Assembly: GCA_010093485.1 (NCBI GenBank)
Contig: MU001492.1
Coordinates: 2,713,334-2,777,333 of the forward strand
DNA length: 64,000 nucleotides
DNA from: Karstenula rhodostoma CBS 690.94
Taxonomy: Eukaryota > Ascomycota > Dothideomycetes > Pleosporales > Didymosphaeriaceae
Reading direction: 5' to 3'
A program made the position numbers and the translations under genes. A model generated the notes under the pieces. It was not told the DNA's origin, made no database searches, and worked only from the letters and a program-made list of their open reading frames with translations. Shown here piece by piece: positions 14,401 to 27,500 of this stretch; the stretch's first letter is position 1; each line of letters opens with the position of its first letter.

Positions 14401-14999
14401 TAAATAGAATAGTAAATAGGTAGGGGTTAGATTAGAATTAGGGTTTTATATAAGTATATCTAATTCTAACCTAACCTCTATTTAGATTTTTAGTTACTTT
14501 ATTAAATAAGGATTAAATAGGGATTATATAGACTTTAGATTAGAATAGAGTTTTAGATAATAGGGTTAAAATAAATTATATTAAGCTAAAATATATTCTA
14601 AAATTATTATAGCTAATTATTATAACTAAATAAAATTTCTATAGTTTAGAATATAAATATAAATAAAGCTCTATATTAAAAAATATAATAAGGAATAAAG
14701 TAAGAAATATTTTAATTAGTTAGAATTTTAAAAAATATATTTTTAGGAGTTAAAAATATATAATTTATTATAGATAATTATTATAGATATAGATACTAAG
14801 TCTTATTTAAGTATAGTAAATATTATTTAAATTATATTTACTAGAAACTTTAAAACTAAAGCTTTTATTATAATTAAAACCTAGAAACTATAACTAGAAT
14901 CTAGAAACTAAAACTAAAATCTAGAAACTAAAACTAGAACTAAAATTCTATTTATATATTAAATTTTATATACTAGAATTTATTATAGTATTACTATAT

Positions 15000-15013
15000 A
15001 AGTTAAGAGTTTT
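15000..15013. repeat. 14-bp target duplication of insert A (left)
   Basis: AAGTTAAGAGTTTT, repeated exactly at 15,629-15,642 on the other side of insert A. Confidence 0.75.
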
Positions 15014-15628
15014 TAAATATAATACTTCGCGAGCTTAGGTAAGCCGTGGTAAAACTCGATAAAGGAACTTAGTAGGGTACTAAAATATAAATATTTTAAA
15101 TAGCTTAAAGGTTATAGGTTATCCTCCTCTAGCGGGTTTTTACCTATATAAAGGCTAGGCTAGGTATATATATCTCTTATAATTAGATCTAAATTAAATA
15201 TATACTAAGTAATTATAGGGTATTTATAATTTAGAGTAAGTTAGTTAGCTACTAGTATTAAATATTAGTACTATTATTAGTTAGTTAGTTACCTTAATAG
15301 TAGAATAATAGATAAGAAGCTATACTATCCTCTATATAGTATTATATAATATAGTTATCTATTATCTACTACCTCTATTATCTCTATACTATATACTATA
15401 TTTATTAGGCCTTATTAAGTATTAAATATCCTTATCTTTTCTTACTATATCTATTACTATAGTATCTCTAGTCTAGTCTATTATTAATAGCTAAATATAT
15501 AATAACTTTATAAAAGTTAAAATAGTTAAGTACCTATTAGAAAACTACCTAGCTATCTATATCTAGATTATAAATAATTATTTTAAGGTCTTAGAGCGTT
15601 AGTTACTAGAAGAAGATAGCCTTCTAGA
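15014..15628 (+). mobile_element. Insert A: 615-bp member of an element family with 14-bp target duplications
   Basis: Starts TAAATATAATACTTCGCGAG, as insert B does at 20,903, and stays colinear with it for about 600 bp before stopping at CTTCTAGA. It is flanked by an exact 14-bp duplication. The shared part includes a CTATATAAAGG sequence near 15,150. On the + strand, read through stops, near 15,500-15,620 there is a helix-like peptide pattern (KYLLENYLAIYIQII). The left end is constant and the right end varies between copies. The class is undetermined: either a non-LTR retroelement on the - strand with variable 5' truncation, or a deleted copy of a larger element. Confidence 0.65.
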
Positions 15629-15642
15629 AAGTTAAGAGTTTT

Positions 15643-18600
15643 ATATTTAAATATTAATATATTTAGTATAAATTATATTTATATTATAATCTATTCTAAT
15701 TAGTAAAAATAAATAAAAAACTAGAAATTAAATTATATACCTTCTAAATATCTAATTAAAAAGGCTTTAGTAGACTCTTATAGAGCCTTAAGAGTACTTA
15801 ATTAAAATTAGAAATTTAAATAGCTAAAATTATAATAAGTAATTTTATATATAAGTTTTAAAAATAGTAACTTTTTAAAAAAAGGTTTAGTAGACTTCTA
15901 ATATTACTTAATCTAATAAAAAGTAATAGCTATATATAATTAATTTAGAGCTATAATAATAAACTATAATAATTTACTATTTAGTTTATAGTAGTTTTTT
16001 TTTTTAGACTTTTTAGGGGGGGGTACTTTATAGGCGGCCTTATTTATAAGGTTTAATTTAGGTATCTTACTACTAGTAAAAATTTAAATACTAGTTTATT
16101 TAGTTCTTTTTATAGTAGAAAGATTAGTATTAGAGTAAAGATTTATTATTCTTATATAAGTTATATTTATATAGTATTATATAATTACTAAGTTTTATAT
16201 AATTACTAAATATTATATAATTACTAAGTATTATATAATTACTAAGTATTATATAATTACTAAGTATTATATAATTACTAAATATTATATTATAAAAAAA
16301 TATTATACTAGATCTATAAATAATCTATCTAAAATTAGCTAATCTAATATTTATATTTATATTTAAATAATTATATATTTTTATTATTATTCTTTTCTAC
16401 TCCTATATAATAGAGTATATTAAGTATAAATTACTTAAAACTTTATTTTTTAATACTTTAATTTCTAATAGATTTATATATAAAGAGTTTTTTATATTAA
16501 TAGAAATATTTATTTTAGTCTTTTATTATAGCTATTACTAATTTATATAGGATTAGATCTCTAAAGTTAATAAAATTAACTAAATCCTTATACTTTATAG
16601 TTAAATTAGTTCTAAAAAAGGCCGCCCTATAGATTTTAAATTAATATAAAAAGGTAAACTTAATATAAATAACTATATAATTTAGTAAAGAAACTATACT
16701 ATTTTTTATTTTAAAAAAGATTAAATTATTAAAAAAGACTAGGCTTTAGATTATTAAGTAAAAGTCTAGTTTAAGAAGAAGCTATAAAAGAATTCTAAGT
16801 ATAGTATCTTATTAAAAATAAATAAAATTATAATATTTAAAAATAGATAGAAGAATAAAACTAAAAGATATTTTAATAATTAAAAAAATAATTAATATTA
16901 TTATAGGTTTTTATTATATTTATTTATTTCTTAATAAATAAATAGTTTAAGTTAAAACTTTCCCTTATTTATAAGAAATAGGCTAATATCTAGAATAAAA
17001 TTAATTAAAAAATCTTTAATTATATAACTAAAAACTAGTAATTATAACTTTATTTTCTATTTTAAATAAACTTTTAAGTTATAGTACTATTTAGATTTAG
17101 GGCGCTAGTAGTATATTAGATAAAATTAAATATAAAATCTATTAAAAAGAAAAAAAGAAATTTAATATCTATTTTTTTTAAAAATACTAATAAGAAAACT
17201 AAGTATTTATAATTTATATAGAACCTTTTATCTAAAGAGATAAAGATAGTATTTAAAAATAAGTTTAAATAAGTTATTATAAAGTTTTATTATATATATA
17301 TACTAATTATAATAGGGAACTAAACCTTCTAGCCCTACTAGTAATAAAAGGTAAAGTTAAGAATACTAATAATATATATACTAAGTTTAAGAAGAATAAG
17401 TATACTAAAAAAAAGAATTAGAACTCTAAAATTAAAATAATATATAGTAAGAATAAAAATACTTATAATAAAAATATTCTAGATAGTAATAATAATAAAA
17501 AGGATAATAAAAAAAAGAATAATAAAAAAAAAAAAAATAGTAAAAAGTCTAGATTTAAGGACTTTAATAATTAAAATATATTTTATATATTCTAATATAT
17601 AGATAATACTTAGTATTAATTATAACTAGTTATTATATATTTATAGTTATATAATATCTTATTCGAAAAAATATTATAATATTCTAATAAATATTCTAAT
17701 AAATATAGTAATATATATACTACTCTCTAAATTTATTATATTCTCTAGTTACTACTTTTTCTCTTTTCTAAAGGTTTTATTACCTTTTTACTTTATTTAA
17801 TATAGCGAGTTTTAAGCCTAATTTAGGTAAAGGCCTATTTCTAGAACTTTATTAATTTAAATTTAATATAACCTATATTATTATAGGAGGAGAGAAATAA
17901 ATTATAAACCTTCTTTAATACTATTAATATAATAATACTAAGACTTTTATAAATAAAAGGATTTATAAAAAATAGAAAGCCTAATAAGAAAATATAGTTT
18001 AAATTAAAAATTTTACTAATTTTTATTTTTACTAGAATAGTAACTTATATATAGATACTATATAAAGATAGTTTAGTAAAATTATAAATATTTCTACTAG
18101 TTATTTATTTATATTTTATTATAACTATAGTTCTATACTTATATATCTAATTCTAAAAAATATTAATACTAAGTATATACTTAACTATTATAATATAAAG
18201 TAATATAAAGTTATTATAATAGTTATTTACTCTAAATTATTTATAATAACTCTCTATTCTACTATTACTAGAAATTCTAAATCTACTAAAATACTACTAT
18301 TCTCTAGAAAGGTATTTAAAAGCGAGTTAGTATATATTATTATTAATAATAACTAGTTTTTTTACTTAGTTAAGTAAGTATTCTTCTAGTATTTTCTTAA
18401 ATTTCTTAGGCTAGATATTAAAAGGATTAGTTAATATAAGTTTAAGCCTATATTTAAAGAGAAGTTTATTAAAATTAAAATAGAACTTCTTTATAACTTT
18501 AGTAAAAAGACTAAAATATTTTTTACTCTTAATATATAGTCTATAAATAACTACTTTAGTTTCCTTACTATTAAAGATTACTATATTAATAATAACTAGT

Positions 18601-20747
18601 AACTTTAATATAAACTACTTAACTTTATTTTAATCTATAGAAGGTATATTAGTATTTCTATAATAGTAGAAGTATTTTAAGTATTATTAGTTATAGATAT
18701 AGAATAGTAACTACTAATAATTATTTATAATAATACTAATAATAATACTATACTAGTTATAATATTTTAAAATAAATTCTAGATAGTAGGTATAAAGTAG
18801 AAGTATATAGAGAATATAATTTTATATTTTATTTATATTATTAATCTTATTATTTAGAATATTATCTAGTATTTTAAGCTCTTTATTTTAAATAAAATAG
18901 AGGCTATAGAGACCCTATAGAGGTACTATATAAATAATATTAAATTATAGATATTAATACTAAACTCTTTTTATAAGGTAAGTAAATATTATTATAATTA
19001 TTTATTATAGTTTCTTATTACTAATTAAGGTAATATAGCTCTATACTATTTATATTACTATTAATTATTTATTATAATATTTTAAGCGCTTTATTCTTAT
19101 ATAAAAGAATAATAAGCTAAAGAAATATCTCTTTATTATATATAATATAAAGATTTAATAGAATTTAATATATAATATATATATATATACTATTTACCTT
19201 TAGAACTATATTAATAAATAACTCTAAACTAAAATTATATAAAAAACTAGCTTAAATATATCTAGTTTAGAAAGTAGTAAAGTTTCTAAAATAGATTTTT
19301 ATAATTTTAAATAACTCTAGCTATTAGTAACTAAGTAGTATTATCTTAAGCTTATTATAAAAATACTTAAGAACTTTAAGAATATAATTATATTTTTTAA
19401 TTAGAATTAGTAATTTTAGATCTTATATATCTAGTTTATATATAACTACTTTTTTAACTTTCTTAATAAAATAATAGATAACTTAAGTAAGAATTAGAAT
19501 AATAAAAAAGGGATAATTTAGCCTAATATTATAAAAGCTATAGCTAAAAGAGGTTAAGTAAAACTATTAAAGTATTATATAAAAATAGAAAATAAATATA
19601 AATATTTATTTAATTATATAATAATAATAGATCTAAATTAGAAATTTATTATATATAAAGTATATTATTATAGTTTTTTATTATATAAATATTCTAACTA
19701 TTTATATAAAATAAAATATAAGAGGTTTAAAATAGATATATATATTAATAAAAGTTTCTTAAGTATCTTAACTATTATAATTCTCTAGAATAAAGAGATA
19801 TTACTCTAGTTTTAGTAATATATTTTAGAAGAAACTAGACTAATAAATAGTTTTATAAGCTATAATAATAATTAATAAGTAATTTATTCTAGCTTTCTAG
19901 TTCTATTTTATATAATATAGAGGAAGACTTATAAAAGATAATTTACTAGAAAAATAAACTCTATTTTAGCTTATTTTATATAAAATAAAATAAAGATTTT
20001 AATCTTTTTAAATAGTAGAAATTTAATAAGGGAGCCTATTTTTATTTTACTTAGATTATAAAGAATATTCTAGTAATACTAATTACTAAAGTTAAAATAA
20101 AGTATATTTTTAATTTAGTAAAAAATATAATTAGGAATTAAAGATATAATTTTACTATTAGTATAATTTAAAAGCTTTTAATACTTAAAAATACTATTAC
20201 TTAAGAAATAAATAATAACTTAAGCCCTAAAATTAGAAATAAAACTAATAAGAATAGTAGTTAATTTAAAAATTTATATAAACTTCTAAGTAATATATAT
20301 AAATCTAAATTATTAGTATAAATAAATAGGGAAGAAGAAGTAAAAAAGAAAAAAAATAAAAATATTTTTAAATAGAAAATTATATAAAATAGTTAAGGGA
20401 AAAAAATTACCTCTCTATTATATAAATACTAAAGGCTATAGTAGTATTTAGAGTAGTTATTATTATAATAAATAATTATAATAAATATATATATAGATTA
20501 TTAAATCTAAAGTTAATTATAAATAATTAAAATAAAATCTTAATTTATATCTATTTATTATATAATATCTATTAATAGAATAATTTAGTTATTATATTAT
20601 ATAGGTAATTTAAATAAATATACTAATCTTACCCCTATCTATACTTTAACTACCCCTATTTAATTATAACCTATACTTTAACTATTTCTATTTTAACTCT
20701 AATTTATACTTTAACTACCTCTACTTTAACCCCTATCTAAGATTTAT
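15643..20747. other. Unclassified RIP-scrambled sequence
   Basis: No LTR pair or recognisable transposase or polymerase motif. It contains the 18-bp minisatellite at 16,175-16,282, a G-run with CGGCC survivors near 16,015-16,040, an A/G-rich tract near 17,380-17,570, and a short tandem array of TATACTTTAACTACC units at about 20,630-20,740. Several transposons are probably overlaid here. Confidence 0.5.
16175..16282. repeat. 18-bp minisatellite, six copies
   Basis: Unit TATTATATAATTACTAAG repeated six times head to tail, with only A/G or T changes between units. A partial seventh follows. Confidence 0.85.
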
Positions 20748-20888
20748 TATTATAAGGGGTTTCCTATATATCTAATCTAGATCTATTTCTTAAGAATTAT
20801 TTAAGGAATAAAATATAATAGAGATAAATATAAAATTAGATAATAATTTTATATTATAATAGAATATAATATAATAATACTAAGAGAA

Positions 20889-20902
20889 AACTAAATATTT
20901 AT
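20889..20902. repeat. 14-bp target duplication of insert B (left)
   Basis: AACTAAATATTTAT. The right copy at 22,214-22,227 is AACTAAGTATTTAT, with one G/A difference as RIP would produce. Confidence 0.75.
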
Positions 20903-22213
20903 TAAATATAATACTTCGCGAGCTTAGGAAAGCCGTGGTAAAACTCAATAAAGGAACTTAGTAGAGTACTAAAATATAAATATTTTAAATAGCTTAAAGG
21001 TTATAGGTTATCCTTTTCTAGTAGGCTTTTACTTATATAAAGGCTAGACTAGGTATATATATCTCTTATAATTAGATCTAAATTAGATATATACTAAGTA
21101 GTTATAGGGTACTTATAATTTAGAATAAGTTAGTTAGCTACTAGTATTAAATATTAGTATTATTATTAGTTAGTTAATTACCTTAATAGTAGGATAATAG
21201 GTAAGAAGCTATACTATCCTTTATATAGTACTATATAATATAGTTATCTATTATCTACTACCTCTATTATCTCTATACTATATACTATATTTATTAGGCC
21301 TTATTAAGTATTAAATATTCTTATCTTTTTTTACTATATCTATTACTATAGTGTCTCTAGCCTAGTTTATTATTAATAGCTAAATATATAATAACTTTAT
21401 AAAAGTTAAAATAGTTAAGTACCTATTAGAAGACTACCTAGCTATCTATATCTAGATTATAAATAATTATTTTAAGGTTTTAGAATATTAGTTACTAGTA
21501 GAAGGTAGTCTCCTAGAATTCCTTATACTAGTCTTCTTTTAATCCCTTCTTAAAAGCCTAGTTACTCTAGGATATAGAGCTATAGCTAATAAGGCTAAAG
21601 ATATATAGAATTATATTATTAAAGGGAAAGGTAATCTAGACTTAGTAGATTTTCTATTTATAAAGAGCTTTTTCTACTACTACTAAGAGTAGACTATAGA
21701 GTTATAAAATTTATTTAAGTATATATATAAGGTATAGGATAAGTAGAAGTATAAGTAAGGGAGGTAAGTACTAAGTAAATTCTATACCTTATTATTATTA
21801 AGTATACTACTAACTCTAGGGATAGGTATTATATTAAGGCTAGTAGTATATATAGGTAATAGTATATAGTTCTCTTTTCTCTTATAGGTAGTAATAATAT
21901 CTAATAGGGTATATAGTATTTCTTTATTATAAGGTATATAGGCCAGGTATATATATATTTTAATATTAATAGCTATTATAAGTATTATTATTATCGTTAT
22001 AATAGTATATTATAGTTTATAGGTATTAGTAGAATTAGATAGAAAAATATAGCTAACTAAATCTATAATTCTAATTAAGACTAGTATTATTATTAGTAAT
22101 TAGAGAAAGTTTGGATAAAAACGCGGTATATATAGGAATAATATAAAGTAATATAAATCGCTAAAAATATATAGTAGAGTAGTTTAAGTAACCCCTCTTA
22201 CTTAGAAGGGGGG
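20903..22213 (+). mobile_element. Insert B: 1.3-kb element inside the Gypsy LTR
   Basis: A longer relative of insert A. The first roughly 610 bases are shared; the rest (21,515-22,213) is unique in this window. The empty site is known because the other LTR of element 2 is uninterrupted, so both ends are fixed precisely. Read through stops on the + strand it has several long open stretches, including one like IYRAIANKAKDIQNYIIKG near 21,570-21,640 and a hydrophobic run near 21,780-22,000. I do not recognise the protein. It ends in a run of G (AGAAGGGGGG). Confidence 0.7.
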
Positions 22214-25200
22214 AACTAAGTATTTATATAGATATAAATAGCTTTAATTTAAGTATAAAAGTAAACTATTTCTAAATAATATTTTAAATTAATTATAAAA
22301 AATAAAAACTATATTAAAATTCTTTTAGATTATATACTAGTTATTTTAATTCTTACTATTCTAGAATCCCCTAGTCTATTTTTATAGATTCTATTCTTTT
22401 AATAGAAGTATCTATTCTACTCCTATTAAGATTTAATATTTTTAGAATTTTATATTTTTAATAGGATTATAGTTATATAACTTATAATATAAGCTATCCT
22501 ATAGACTTATATATAACCTACTATTATAATATAGTTTAGAAATATAAAAATTTATTTTTCTATACCTCTAGATATAATATTATATTCTCTTTTAAATTCC
22601 CTAAGCCTTTCTAATTATATCTAAGATACTAAAATAATTATTAACTAATTACTATTATACCTATACTAATAAGGTTTATTATTATAGTTTAGTAATACTA
22701 ATAAAATATACTTATTATATAGAGAAAAAAATTCTAAAATATTTTATAAATATTTTAACTAAGGAGTATATTATATATATTACTATTTATATAAAATATA
22801 GTCTTTAAATTTCTAAAAAAGAGTAAAAATATATTTAGTTTAAAAAGTATAAAAAATATTTTTTTTTTTTTTATATTAAGACTAAGGTTATTTACCTAAG
22901 AATAGAAATTATAGAAATAGAAAAGTAAAAATAATTACTTATAATTTATAATATTTATATATTTAATATACTAGATTATTTAGAAGAGGAGGCTTTAAAA
23001 AGTATAAATACTAATACTACTTCTATATTACTACTATATAGATTTTTAACTAATTTAGACTAGTTATAGGCTAATTTTTCTATTATTAATTCTTTTATCT
23101 TTTCTAATTTTTTTTCTAATTTTAGACTAATATTCTTATTAACTAACCCCCTTAAGGTTAGTTTTTTACTATTAACTAGTAAAAGTTCTCTAGTAATTCT
23201 TTATAATTTATAAGGTTTCTTTTTAGTTTCTAAATATTATACTATTCTATCTATTCTTTCTACTTAACTAGATATTTTTACTAACTTTTAATTATTTATA
23301 GATTTTTAATTATTTTAACCTTATACTTATTATTTTCTAACTCTAGTTAGGTTTTAATTAGAGTATTTAGAGATACTAGTTCTAAAAGTATTTTATAAAA
23401 GATAAAATAAATTTTTATACTTATTAGTAAAAGTAATTTAGTTATAACTAGTCTCTTTATTTTTTAAACTTTAAAGGTTTCTATTTAAAAGTAATCTAGT
23501 TTTTTCTTTAGTTATTTTATCTTTAGATTTTTCTATAATAGAAAAATTTTATTCCTTTTTTTAAGAATTAGTTTTTTAATTCTTTATTTATTTATATTCT
23601 TAAATACTATAAGGGCTTTATAAGTAATTCTTTTTTATAAAATTTTATAAAGTTTCTTTATTTTCTAAGCTTTATTTTAGACTCTAATAGAAATACTTTC
23701 TATATTTCTTAGATTTTAATAAGTAACTAGCTTATATCTATAGTTTATATAGTAGGGTAAGTATTTTATTATATCTAATCTTAAGCTATTATATACTAAC
23801 TATATAGTTAATAAAAGTTCTATCTAGTTATTTTATTATTTATTAATATAAAACTATAGATACTATTTAAGTATTTAATTTATATATTTTATTTATTTAT
23901 TTATTTTAGAGTAAAAGTTTATTAATAGCTTTTAGTTTATCTCTAGTACTATAGTAAAAGTATTTTAATACTTTAAGATAAAAAACTTATTTTTATTTAT
24001 AATAAATTCTTTTAGTAGTCTATATTTAGAGAGTAGTATATTATCTATTTTATAGACTAATTTCTCTATTATTATAAACTTTTTTATAGGCCTAAACTTA
24101 ACTACTTTTATAAGTCTATATACTATTAGTATAATAGTATTATATATATACTTTATTTTTAACTATAGTAATTTTAGAAATTTTATAATAAAGTCTATTA
24201 TTATACTTTACTATAATTATTATACTATAAGTAGTAGTTATAGAAGTTTATAATACTTATATCTCTTAGGCTTATTTTTATAATAAGCTAAATAGTTATT
24301 TATTTTCTATATTACTAGCTATTTAAGTTTAGGGATAGTATATTTATTTATAATATAATATATTATTTCTTTAATATCTAGATATCCCTATTCTCTTAAT
24401 TTATATAGTTTTCTAATTAGAATAAATATATATTTATTATTAATAATAATCTATTATTAGTAGTCTTATTTAGTTTTATTAAAACTATATTTAAAGAGGT
24501 TATATTTCTTTTTCTAGCCTTAATTAAATTTCTAGTAGTTCTAGAAATCTTATATTTCTAGTTCTATATATTTTAGGCTAGCTATTTATACTTTAATTTT
24601 TAGTTAGTTATATTTAAGTATACTATTTTTATATCTATATAGTACTATATTATATAGCTTAATCTTATCCTTAATTAAGTCTAATTATTTATTTAAAGTA
24701 TTTACTATACTATTAAGAGTTCTAGATTAATAGTAAATTATAAAATTAAAGTTTATTAGAAATTTTACCTATTATATCTATTATTAGTTAAGTTTCTTAA
24801 TTAATATAAAGTTAGTAAAATTCTAGTAGTCTATCTATACCTCTATTTTAAAATAGGTTTCTATAAGTTATATTTTTTATTATTTAAAAGTATTTACTAT
24901 TACTAGTAGTTCTTTATTATAAATATTATAGTTAAGTTCTACTCTTAAAAACTTTTATAAATAGTAGAATACTAGTCTCTATTTTCTATTTTTATCTAGT
25001 TATAAAAAAATTACTCCTAATATATAGTTAAATATATTTATTTTAATACTAGCTAGTTTCTATAGGTTAAATATTTATAGAAATAAAACTATTAGAAATA
25101 TTACCTATAATTTCCTAAATACCTCTAATAACTTTTTTTAAATTAGCTATATAACTTTATTATTACTCTTTTTTATAAAATCTATTAATAGTATAGTAAT

Positions 25201-27289
25201 TTTAGAATAATTTTTTATAAACTTCTAATAAAAGTTAGTAAACTCTAAAAAGAACTAGATATTCTTTATTAACTTAAAAACTAGCTATTTCTATATAGTA
25301 GTAACCTTTTTTAAATCTATTAATATACCTTCCTTTAAGATAATAAATTCTAAATATTCTATTTTAATAATATAGAATTTATACTTATTTAGATAGAAAA
25401 GTAACTAATACTTTTTTATTTTTTTAAATATTTTTTTTATATATTCTATATATTTTTCTAGTATTCTTATAGAGTAGATAAATATATTATTAAGGTATAC
25501 TATATAGAATATATCTAAGTATTTATATAATACTTTATTAATAACTACCTAAAATATTATAAGGGTATTTATTAATTTAAATAGTATAACCTAGTATTTA
25601 TAGAGACTATATCTAGTTCTAAATACTATTTTTTATTTATACCTTTTAGCTATTTATATATAGTAATATCTATTATATATATTAAATTTTATAAACTATT
25701 TAACTCTTTAGAGTTAGTTTATAAACTCTATAATTAAGGGTAATAGATACTAGTTTTTAATTATAGTATTATTTAGCTATTTATAGTTTATATAGAATTA
25801 TAGTTTACTATTCTTTTTAAGTATCTATAGAATTAGAAAGGCTATAGAATTATAACTTTTCTAAATATACTTTTATTCTAGATTTTTTAATAAGTACTTC
25901 TATACTTTTTTTTCTTAGTTTACTAATATTAGTTTTAACTATTCTAGTTATAATTTTATATTCCTTTTTAAAGGTATTTTATAATTCTATTTTTAGTAAT
26001 CTAGTAGTTTTTTCTTTTTAATTTCTTTAAAGAGTTCTATATACTTCTTATATTCTAGTAGAATTATTAATAGTTTTTTTATAATCTAGAGGTCTAAGTA
26101 TTATACTTAAATAATTTATACTTATTCTAGATTTTTTTTTAGAATTCTAGTAATCTTAATAGTTAAAATCTCCTTAGTCTATTATTATATAGCCTATTTA
26201 ATTAAAATATTTAGGGTCTTTAGTTTTATTTTCTATAAGTATTTTATTCTAGTAATCTATAATATTAATCCTTAGTTATATATTATTTAATTTTTTTAGT
26301 TAATATCTAGATTATTCTCTAATAACTAGTTATAGTCTATAATAGCTTCTAGACTTTTTATATTTATTATAGTAAAACTATATTAGTTTTTAAATCCCTT
26401 AATACCTACTAGTAATAGTAGTATTTTAAAATATAACTAGCCTTTATTATATTTTTAAAAAAATATCTAATTTACTATTTCTAATTAGACTAGCTCTATT
26501 TTATTATAATATAGTAAGTTATATTTCTTTACTACTCTAGGTAAAATTAGATATTTAGTAGTACTAGGGTCTATTAATATATTTACTTAGAATTTTCTAA
26601 TTATAATCTACTTTTCTATATAAAGTTCTATAGCCCTATTATTTCTATTTATTCTTTAAGCCTTTAGAATACCCTTACTAGCTTAGCTTATTATTTAGTA
26701 GTATTTTAATTTTTTAATTTTATTTAAATTTTATTATAGACTTCTATATACTTATATTTATTATATAGTAGATAGTTATTATATTTTAAATTCTTTATTT
26801 TCTTAAATTCTTTTATATATTACCTTTAGTTACTATATTAATATTTCTAAAAGGTCTTAAAATAATTTTAATATATATACTTCTAGTATTATTTTATTTT
26901 AAAAACTTAAATAGGTTTTCTTTTATTTATTTAATTATAGTATATAGGATACCCTATAACTAAATAGTTATATAATATAATAAATTTATAGTATTTCTTT
27001 TACTAGTTACTAGTAATTTTTTTTTTTTTACTAAAGTATTTTAGATATTCCTCTATATAGTTATAGTTCTTTTATTAAATTTATTATATATAGTTTAGAT
27101 CTTTTTATAAGAGATAAGTATTATTACTATACTTATAAAACTTTTTAATTTTTTCTAAATAGTATTCTATAAACTAATATTTTATTATATATTTTTATTT
27201 TTAATATATAGAATAGTAATATAAGTAATATTAGTACTACTCTAAAGTATTATAATATTTCTTCTACTCCTTATACTAGTATATATAGT

Positions 27290-27294
27290 ATAAC
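27290..27294. repeat. Target duplication of the nested Copia element (left)
   Basis: ATAAC, repeated directly after the right LTR at 32,749-32,753. Confidence 0.75.
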
Positions 27295-27500
27295 TATTAG
27301 ATCTACTATAAATAATAATAGATTACTATAAACTATAAATATAGATAGGTTAGTTATATATTATATAATTATATAAATTATTATAATTANNNNNNNNNNT
27401 TTTATACTTACTACCTACTATTACTAGTAGTTACTATAACTTACTATAATAGTAAGTATACTATACTATAGGTAATAATATATATATATATAATCTAATA
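27295..27500 (-). repeat. 3' LTR of the nested Copia element, with assembly gap
   Basis: Matches 32,461-32,748. Bases before the gap pair with 32,461-32,555 and bases after it with 32,648-32,748, leaving 92 bases of the partner unmatched. Confidence 0.85.
27390..27399. other. Assembly gap (10 N)
   Basis: Ten N inside the Copia LTR. Comparison with the other LTR shows that about 92 bp are missing, so the gap length is nominal. Confidence 0.95.

Larger units (their letters stand above)
11227..14999. other. Unclassified RIP-scrambled sequence
   Basis: It contains the mutated SINE-like copy (11,475-11,690), a purine-rich low-complexity tract (12,118-12,275) and an LTR-like fragment with internal duplication (14,095-14,400). 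I could not assign the rest to a transposon class, and no terminal repeats or reading frames are visible. Confidence 0.5.
20748..22516 (-). repeat. 3' LTR of Gypsy element 2, interrupted by insert B
   Basis: LTR sequence runs 20,748-20,902, is broken by insert B, and resumes at 22,214, ending near 22,516. It matches the LTR at 34,213-34,656. The left end, TATTATAAGGGG, is the reverse complement of the LTR end in element 1. Confidence 0.8.

Noticed and set aside
16175..16282. CRISPR array
   Set aside because: The 18-bp units are directly adjacent with no unique spacers, and the genome is fungal; this is a minisatellite.
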